From positions 1-35,137 of IMG/VR virus record IMGVR_UViG_3300032462_000032: DNA of 35,137 nucleotides; one strand, written 5' to 3'. Below the pieces are notes generated by a model, which made no database searches, was not told where the DNA came from, and worked only from the letters and a program-made list of their open reading frames with translations. The DNA comes from a virus. Of the stretch, positions 30,590-35,137 are shown in pieces; position 1 is the first letter of the stretch; each line of letters starts with the position of its first letter. A program made the position numbers and the translations under genes.

Positions 30590-30886
30590 ATGATAGAACT
30601 TAATGAATCAAATTTTGATTCAGAAACAAGCACAGGATTGGTTCTTGTTGATTTTCATGCTGCATGGTGTGGTCCTTGTCGTATGCTTGCCCCAGTATTG
30701 GAATCTGTAACTGGTGCAAAAATTGCAAAGGTTGATACAGATCAAAATGCAAATATTGCAGCTAGGTATAACATATCGGCAATTCCAAAGTTGCTGTTTA
30801 TGAAAGACGGACAGGTAGTTGATCAGTTGACAGGACTTGTTAGCAGAGAAACTATCCAGAATAAGATAGATGCTTTGTCGAAATAA
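30590..30886 (+). CDS. thioredoxin
   Basis: 98 aa, the usual thioredoxin length. V-D-F-H-A-A-W-C-G-P-C-R-M holds the redox pair C27 and C30; K-V-D-T-D-Q-N and the cis-proline segment I-S-A-I-P-K-L-L-F follow. It reduces disulfides and in T4-like phages supplies electrons to ribonucleotide reductase; in T7 host thioredoxin is a polymerase processivity factor. The next gene, a dNMP kinase, 17 bp on, supports a nucleotide supply role. Confidence 0.9.
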   Translation: MIELNESNFDSETSTGLVLVDFHAAWCGPCRMLAPVLESVTGAKIAKVDTDQNANIAARYNISAIPKLLFMKDGQVVDQLTGLVSRETIQNKIDALSK

Positions 30887-30903
30887 ACTTAAGGAGGAAA
30901 TAT

Positions 30904-31584
30904 ATGGCATTTGTAATTGGCGTTGCTTCTCAAGCACAACATGGCAAAGACACTTTGGCAGATCGTCTGTGCGAAAGACTGAATAGTAAGTCTGAAGGAA
31001 AATGGTACAGACGGGCATTTGCATCAAATGTAAAACGAGTTTTTTGCGAGATGTTTGGTGTCGATTCTGAATTTGTTGAAAAGTGGAAAGTTAAGCCAGA
31101 AAATCCTCCCGGATTTGATATGCCTGTACGACAGGCTCTTCAATTTATTGGTGATGGTTTTCGAAAAATCATGGCAAAGATTTGGATGGATCTTGCTTTC
31201 CGTGACACATTGCCAAAAATAATTTCTGATGTTCGCTATATCAACGAGTTCAGGCGTGTTAGGTCCGAAGGAGGGCTTAACATTCTTGTAGGAAGACCCG
31301 ACAGACTTAATGATGATCCAAATGCGTCAGAAGCAGAGATTCGACCATATATCGATTGGTGCCTTAAAGCATTTTCTCCCACTACAAAGTTCGTGGATTT
31401 GAGAGATATTGACTATGCAACATTGGATGAAATTTTGCCTGAAGTTGTCAAACCACCAGAATACATGAACCAGTTTGATGCGTTCGTCAGGAATGATGGA
31501 ACGATTGAAGAACTTTATGAAACAATTGATAGTAAATTGGTCCAATTCGTGGATCATTTTGTATTTGAATTTAAAGGAATATAA
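30904..31584 (+). CDS. deoxynucleoside monophosphate kinase
   Basis: 226 aa. The P-loop is G-V-A-S-Q-A-Q-H-G-K-D-T-L (residues 6-18). V-R-Q-A-L-Q-F-I-G-D-G-F-R and I-I-S-D-V-R-Y-I-N-E-F-R (about residues 108-119) are typical of the phage dNMP kinase family (T4 gene 1), where the D-V-R-x-x-N-E strand is conserved. It phosphorylates dNMPs, including modified ones, for phage DNA synthesis. A strong ribosome site (AAGGAGG) precedes it. It is followed within 2 bp by the next gene, so this is an operon with thioredoxin. Confidence 0.8.
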   Translation: MAFVIGVASQAQHGKDTLADRLCERLNSKSEGKWYRRAFASNVKRVFCEMFGVDSEFVEKWKVKPENPPGFDMPVRQALQFIGDGFRKIMAKIWMDLAFRDTLPKIISDVRYINEFRRVRSEGGLNILVGRPDRLNDDPNASEAEIRPYIDWCLKAFSPTTKFVDLRDIDYATLDEILPEVVKPPEYMNQFDAFVRNDGTIEELYETIDSKLVQFVDHFVFEFKGI

Positions 31585-31586
31585 CA

Positions 31587-32177
31587 ATGCCATATATTAA
31601 AACAGAAGACAGAGACAAATATCAAGGATTTATAGAATCCGTATTAGGGATTCTTAATGACCCTAACGACAATCCTTATCTTAAAGGAGAGTTTTTTGGA
31701 TTTTTTGTCAATCGTTTGCTCAGAAAGTTCTTAGGAACACCGGACTATACAAGTCCTGCATTCAACTCTACTTTCTTTAATGAAAGCAAGAGAAAATCAT
31801 TGGAAAATGCTGCTGATAGCATTGCTGCTTCGCTCAGTCGATCTGATCCAATGTCAGCAGCAGGAGAGATGAATTATGCTGTAAGTGCTGTGTATTGGGG
31901 TTTTCTTGGAGACGCCGCAGCATTTGCCAGAGCAGGTTATGGGATTAGAGCATATCTGAATGGTGTTTTGGATAAGATCATCAGTCAGATGGAGACATTT
32001 AGTGTTTCGGGAAATAACAAAGATGCAACCATGGCTTTTCGTCGCCAATTAGTGATTCGAGGCGTTCTTGATCATGTTAAACATGAAACTTACAGACGTA
32101 ATACAATGTGTTACGAAGATGAAAAGCGTATGGAAAATGGCGATATTTGGAATACAGGCACTTTAAAAATTTCTTAA
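31587..32177 (+). CDS. conserved phage protein of unknown function
   Basis: 196 aa. It starts M-P-Y-I-K-T-E-D-R, has G-E-M-N-Y-A-V-S-A-V-Y-W-G-F-L (about residue 93) and ends with R-G-V-L-D-H-V-K-H-E-T-Y-R-R and Y-E-D-E-K-R-M-E-N-G-D-I-W. This order (MPYI start, GELNY motif, RG-x-L-x-x-V-x-x-E-x-Y-R-R, Y-E-D-x-K-x-x-x-N-G-D) is that of a common small phage DUF family (I believe DUF6899) often found near nucleotide metabolism genes. The family's biochemical role is unknown. A 45-aa insertion around residues 30-75 is longer than in most copies. Confidence 0.6.
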   Translation: MPYIKTEDRDKYQGFIESVLGILNDPNDNPYLKGEFFGFFVNRLLRKFLGTPDYTSPAFNSTFFNESKRKSLENAADSIAASLSRSDPMSAAGEMNYAVSAVYWGFLGDAAAFARAGYGIRAYLNGVLDKIISQMETFSVSGNNKDATMAFRRQLVIRGVLDHVKHETYRRNTMCYEDEKRMENGDIWNTGTLKIS

Positions 32178-32191
32178 ACAAGGAGATAAAG

Positions 32192-32656
32192 TTGAAAGTT
32201 TTGTATTCAGATGAAGGTCATTTCGATGGTTGTGGCAAGGCGATTTTTTTAGCTGGTCCAACACCAAGAAAATCTGATGTTGTTTCATGGCGACCTAAAG
32301 CGATAGAGATTCTAAAAGAAGCTGGATTTGATGGAACCGTCTTAATTCCAGAAAGGAAAGATTGGTCTGTGCAATTTGATTATACAGATCAAGTTCAATG
32401 GGAACGTATAGGACTGGAATTAGCGTCAACAATTCTATTTTGGGTTCCTCGGCATATGGAAGATATGCCTGCTTTGACCACCAACATAGAATTTGGATAT
32501 TGGGTTGCTAAGTCTCCAGAACGTGTTCTTTATGGACGACCAAATGATGCTCCAAATAATAGATATTTGGATTGGTTAATTTGTCAAGAAAATAAAGACG
32601 CCGTTGTTATTTATAATGATCTGAAGTCTCTACTTTTAGTTGCTTCTAACCGATAA
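32192..32656 (+). CDS. nucleoside 2-deoxyribosyltransferase-like protein
   Basis: 154 aa, starting with TTG (M-K-V-L-Y-S-D-E-G), chosen because AGGAG lies six bases upstream; the open frame extends further back but overlaps the previous gene. I-F-L-A-G-P-T-P-R (about residues 18-26), W-R-P-K-A-I-E-I-L, V-L-I-P-E-R, Q-W-E-R-I-G-L-E-L-A, I-L-F-W-V-P-R and L-T-T-N-I-E-F-G-Y-W (Glu as likely nucleophile) match the nucleoside 2-deoxyribosyltransferase-like family. These enzymes cleave or exchange the base of (deoxy)nucleosides. Its place next to dNMP kinase fits nucleotide salvage. Confidence 0.7.
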   Translation: MKVLYSDEGHFDGCGKAIFLAGPTPRKSDVVSWRPKAIEILKEAGFDGTVLIPERKDWSVQFDYTDQVQWERIGLELASTILFWVPRHMEDMPALTTNIEFGYWVAKSPERVLYGRPNDAPNNRYLDWLICQENKDAVVIYNDLKSLLLVASNR

Positions 32657-32676
32657 ATTTTTAAGGATTTATATAG

Positions 32677-33277
32677 ATGATAAGATGGATTACAGCCGAT
32701 TGGCATTTGGGCGAAGATCGTATGGCAATCATGCAAAGACCATTCAAAGATCAGCGTGAGATGATCGAAGTTTTGGTTGAACGACATAATGCAATTGTTG
32801 GACCGGATGATTTGGTCTACGTGGTAGGAGATGTCTGCTACCAGAAGTATCCAGAATTTCTTGAAGAAGTTGATCGGTTCAATGGCAAAAAAGATTGTCT
32901 TGCGTGGAAATCATGATCGTGTTTTTACAGACGATCAGTTGTTGAAGCATTTTCAGGAAGTTATTCCCGAAGGTAAAGGTCTGGAACTCGACGTGGCTGG
33001 GATTCAGTGTAATTTAACACATTATCCAAGTCGTGCAGTTCATGGTATGTTCAATCTAGTAGGGCATATCCATGGGGCATGGAAGTATCAATTGAATTCG
33101 GTGAACGTTGGTGTAGATGCCAACCATTTTGTGCCACATAATTTGGATGAAGCGATTCCTTTTTTCTTAAAAGCGATCTCAGAATTCTATGATGATGATG
33201 TGTGGGCTGCTTACAATGCAGCGAACCAGCCATATTTGGGCATCCGAGGGAAAAAAGGCGTTTATTTTAATGAATAG
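32677..33277 (+). pseudogene. metallophosphoesterase interrupted by a one-base frameshift
   Basis: Two overlapping frames together make one calcineurin-like phosphoesterase. The first (32677-32916) has A-D-W-H-L-G-E-D and V-G-D-V-C-Y; the second (open 32831-33277) has I-V-L-R-G-N-H-D-R, H-Y-P-S and V-G-H-I-H-G. The break is at a run of six A (32887-32892): with five A the protein reads N-G-K-K-I-V-L-R-G-N-H-D without a gap. Either a sequence or assembly error, a real inactivating insertion, or +1 slippage at AAA AAA G. Family members hydrolyse phosphodiester or phosphomonoester bonds with two metals. All metal-binding motifs are intact, so the enzyme would be normal if the frame is restored. 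Confidence 0.8.
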
Positions 33278-33349
33278 GACATCAGGGAACTTATCAGGAT
33301 GAGATTCCCAATTTGATGCGTCAATATAGACCTGCCTTAAATTATTTTT

Positions 33350-33501
33350 GATGCCTTTCAGCCAAGATCAACTATCGTGGAAATCGAGCATTTTACTCAG
33401 TGGACAAAGACGAGATCACCGTGCCAAACAAACGTAAGTTTGTGTCTATGGGCAACTTTTACGAAACAGTGTTTCATGAACTGGTCCATCACACCAGATA
33501 A
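33350..33501 (+). pseudogene. fragment of an ArdC-like zinc metallopeptidase domain
   Basis: In the frame ending at the TAA at 33499-33501 the DNA reads I-N-Y-R-G-N-R-A-F-Y-S-V-D-K-D-E-I-T-V-P, then F-V-S-M-G-N-F-Y-E-T-V-F-H-E-L-V-H-H-T-R-stop. This is the ArdC (antirestriction) pattern: AfYsP-x-x-D-x-I-x-x-P, a linker, f-Y-x-T-x-x-HE-L-x-H-x-T. It stops directly after HELVHHT, whereas intact proteins continue for dozens of residues. Upstream the frame has a stop at 33349 and no start. So only about 50 codons remain. The remnant suggests a lost anti-restriction gene. Confidence 0.65.
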
Positions 33502-33528
33502 ACCATGAAGAAGCCGGAAGAAGACATC

Positions 33529-33915
33529 ATGAGCGGATTAATAAAACCAAAAGACATGAATTTTGTAAGTAAACCATGGGGTTGGGAACTTTGGATTTGC
33601 AATGGCGAAAAATATTGTGGAAAGAAAATTTTCATAAAACAAGGACATTGGTTGTCGTATCATTCGCATGATTTAAAGGACGAGGTTTTGTTTACAGAGA
33701 CTGGGCACGCTTGGTTGACATATGGTTCTAATGAGCAAGATTTCTCTTGTGTAGAAATGAAGCCGGGATTTGCTTTTCATGTGGAACCCGGATTGAAACA
33801 TCAAATTCAAGCAATCGAAGATATTGTAATTTTTGAATTCTCAACACAGCATTTTGATTCAGATAGTTATAGAACAACAACAGAATTGGTTGTTGACCAT
33901 GAGGTTGACTCTTGA
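33529..33915 (+). CDS. cupin protein, mannose-6-phosphate isomerase type II-like
   Basis: 128 aa from ATG 33529 (GGAAGA upstream); an ATG at 33505 would add eight residues without ribosome site. V-S-K-P-W-G-W-E-L-W-I, Y-C-G-K-K-I-F-I-K-Q-G, L-S-Y-H-S-H, D-E-V-L-F-T-E-T-G-H-A-W and P-G-L-K-H-Q-I match a single cupin barrel as in the isomerase domain of GMP/M6P isomerases: the three His and a Glu are present. It may supply or modify a sugar nucleotide. The stop overlaps the TTG start of the methyltransferase, so they are coupled. Confidence 0.7.
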   Translation: MSGLIKPKDMNFVSKPWGWELWICNGEKYCGKKIFIKQGHWLSYHSHDLKDEVLFTETGHAWLTYGSNEQDFSCVEMKPGFAFHVEPGLKHQIQAIEDIVIFEFSTQHFDSDSYRTTTELVVDHEVDS

Positions 33916-34736
33916 TCAAAATAAAGGACTGCAAACATGGTCCTATGTTGTACCTATCCAATGATAAATGGACTGGGAGATCATTTGATCTTTATGGAGA
34001 ATGCTACGAAAAGCAAATTGATTTAATGCTCAGATTCATCAATGCTGGCGATGTTGTAATTGACGCTGGAGCCAATATTGGCGACATGACAATTCCTTTG
34101 GCTAAAAAAGCTGGCATTGTTATTGCGTTTGAGCCTCAAGAATTTTTGTTTTACACAATGTGCGGCAATATTGCTTCTAACAATCTTTACAATGTCAGAG
34201 CACATTGCAAGGCTGTTGGAGATGTGTCCGGCAAGAAGTTATTTTGTCCATCGCCATTGCTTAAAAACAAAGATGGGATTTCTTTTTATGATGATCCTAT
34301 GCAACACTATGGTGGCGTATATCTGACAGAAGAGCCAAGATGTGAATCCGATTTTCAAGTAGAAACGATTTCTATAGATGATCTAAATTTGGATAGATGC
34401 GACTTTATTAAATTAGACATCGAAGGAGATGAATTCAAGGCGTTGATTGGATCAAAAAACACAATTGAGAAATTCAAGCCAATTATGTTCATTGAATCAA
34501 TGCCATGGAGCATGCCTAATCTCGCAGAAGCGATAAGAAAATTAGGATACGTATACAGAACAGTCAGAGCTAAATTTTACAATCCTGACAATTTCTTTAA
34601 TAATCCAATTGATGAACTTAGAGAAAAAGATAATCCTGATTTGCCAATGGTGTCTAGCGACATTATTTGTTATCACAAAGATCATCAGGAAAAAATGGAC
34701 TTGATGTATTTCAAAGCGATGAAAGAGATTATGTGA
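33912..34736 (+). CDS. FkbM-family methyltransferase
   Basis: 274 aa, starting with TTG at 33912. The start is supported by GAGG seven bases upstream and by the TTGA overlap with the preceding stop. Motif I is V-V-I-D-A-G-A-N-I-G-D (about residues 48-58), then V-I-A-F-E-P-Q-E, and the FkbM signature C-D-F-I-K-L-D-I-E-G-D-E (about 159-170), F-K-P-I-M-F-I-E-S. These SAM-dependent O-methyltransferases often act on sugars or polyketides. With the cupin next to it and three sugar-transfer enzymes elsewhere, a glycan-modification role is likely. Confidence 0.8.
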   Translation: MIKIKDCKHGPMLYLSNDKWTGRSFDLYGECYEKQIDLMLRFINAGDVVIDAGANIGDMTIPLAKKAGIVIAFEPQEFLFYTMCGNIASNNLYNVRAHCKAVGDVSGKKLFCPSPLLKNKDGISFYDDPMQHYGGVYLTEEPRCESDFQVETISIDDLNLDRCDFIKLDIEGDEFKALIGSKNTIEKFKPIMFIESMPWSMPNLAEAIRKLGYVYRTVRAKFYNPDNFFNNPIDELREKDNPDLPMVSSDIICYHKDHQEKMDLMYFKAMKEIM

Positions 34737-34772
34737 AATGTGTAATTTATTATCCTGTGCCTAAATACAGGT

Positions 34773-35137
34773 ATGCAAACGATTGACAATCTTTACAGCA
34801 TAGATTATCTCTATCCAAGAATATTAATTCTTGAATTGATCGAAAAAACCAAGGGCTGTGCCGTGGTTTGGAATAAGATCCGTCCAGCGGTCTATAAGAC
34901 TCATTGGAAAGTTGAAGATAGACACTATGACGTGTCTCTTACTTACCTAAAAACCACATTTAAGATAGATTTCGCAAGAAACGGAAGATCTGTTTATAAC
35001 GTGGATTCAAATGCAGTTGCAGAAATTGATGATTTGTATCAAATCGTAGATCTTTATCTTGAACAAGATGATTCGTTCTTGCCTGCTTTGCAAAGTCAAC
35101 TCAATTGTAGACGCTATCATAGGATAAAATCAAAAGG
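34773..35137 (+). CDS. partial hypothetical protein
   Basis: 121 codons, open to the right edge, starting ATG after ACAGGT. N-terminus MQTIDNLYSIDYLYPRI, then a mixed alpha/beta domain (AVVWNKIRPAVYKTHWKV, YDVSLTYLKTTFKIDF). The last codons fall in a degenerate CRISPR-repeat-like sequence (RRYHRIKSK), so the true end of the protein may be just beyond the window. No family recognised. Confidence 0.55.
   Translation, partial: MQTIDNLYSIDYLYPRILILELIEKTKGCAVVWNKIRPAVYKTHWKVEDRHYDVSLTYLKTTFKIDFARNGRSVYNVDSNAVAEIDDLYQIVDLYLEQDDSFLPALQSQLNCRRYHRIKSK
35107..35137 (+). repeat. degenerate CRISPR-repeat-like sequence at the right edge (element 5)
   Basis: TGTAGACGCTATC, ATAGGATAAAATC, AAAAGG. It follows the repeat through GCTAT, ATAGGATA, AATCAA, with a few changes and one deletion, and is cut by the window edge. 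The pairing is weak. It lies in the coding frame of the partial gene, as element 3 lies at the end of the UvsY-like gene. Confidence 0.5.

Noticed and set aside
1-35137. tRNA genes
   Set aside because: No GTTCGA-type T-loop within an acceptor stem was seen on either strand by eye.

Overview
The window is a dense, AT-rich stretch with short intergenic gaps, many TAATG or ATGA stop/start overlaps, and a replication-recombination gene set of the T4 type. It has a DnaB/gp41-like helicase, a UvsY-like mediator, a gp32-like SSB with a zinc site and acidic tail, a UvsX/RecA recombinase, a short family A DNA polymerase, a separate DEDD exonuclease, a Ski2/Hel308-like helicase, a dNMP kinase, a thioredoxin and a possible sigma factor. 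This points to a large (probably jumbo) tailed phage of a bacterium. No ribosomal, tRNA or bacterial housekeeping gene is seen.

Layout. 1-4002: small phage proteins, several starting with a shared M-x-x-F-K-x-[FW] peptide that resembles the T4 capsid-targeting sequence of internal head proteins; one of them looks like an ADP-ribosyltransferase. A sulfotransferase and a 33-aa membrane peptide follow. 4003-4691: a promoter-to-terminator unit for a structured RNA of about 410 nt, then a degenerate copy of the CRISPR repeat. 4692-6621: polymerase and sigma-like gene. 6622-9333: hairpin elements, a small protein, a pyruvyl transferase and a GT4 glycosyltransferase. 9308-14071: a type V effector (Cas12 family, 921 aa, own promoter) with a 28-repeat CRISPR array and no adaptation genes. 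14172-23061: DnaB, UvsY, phosphatase, a second head-targeted protein (possible nuclease), a small-RNA locus containing another solo repeat and a 15-bp terminator, then SSB and UvsX, each closed by a strong terminator. 23150-35137: wHTH protein, amidoligase, exonuclease, helicase, glycosyltransferase, thioredoxin, dNMP kinase, deoxyribosyltransferase-like protein, a frameshifted phosphoesterase, an ArdC remnant, a cupin and an FkbM methyltransferase.

The most unusual feature is that the CRISPR repeat is not confined to its array. Copies from near-perfect (35/36) to degenerate lie alone at 3967-4002 (minus strand), 4582-4618, 16297-16332, 18436-18471 and 35107-35137. A second family of 35-36 nt hairpins has the same GTGC...GCAC ends (6735-6770, 16474-16508, partial 6677-6695). 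These sit at gene starts, gene ends or inside small-RNA-like units. They suggest either that the effector's RNA scaffold is reused for regulation, or that the array arose from a dispersed palindromic element. All functions are read from sequence by eye; no database search or folding calculation was run.
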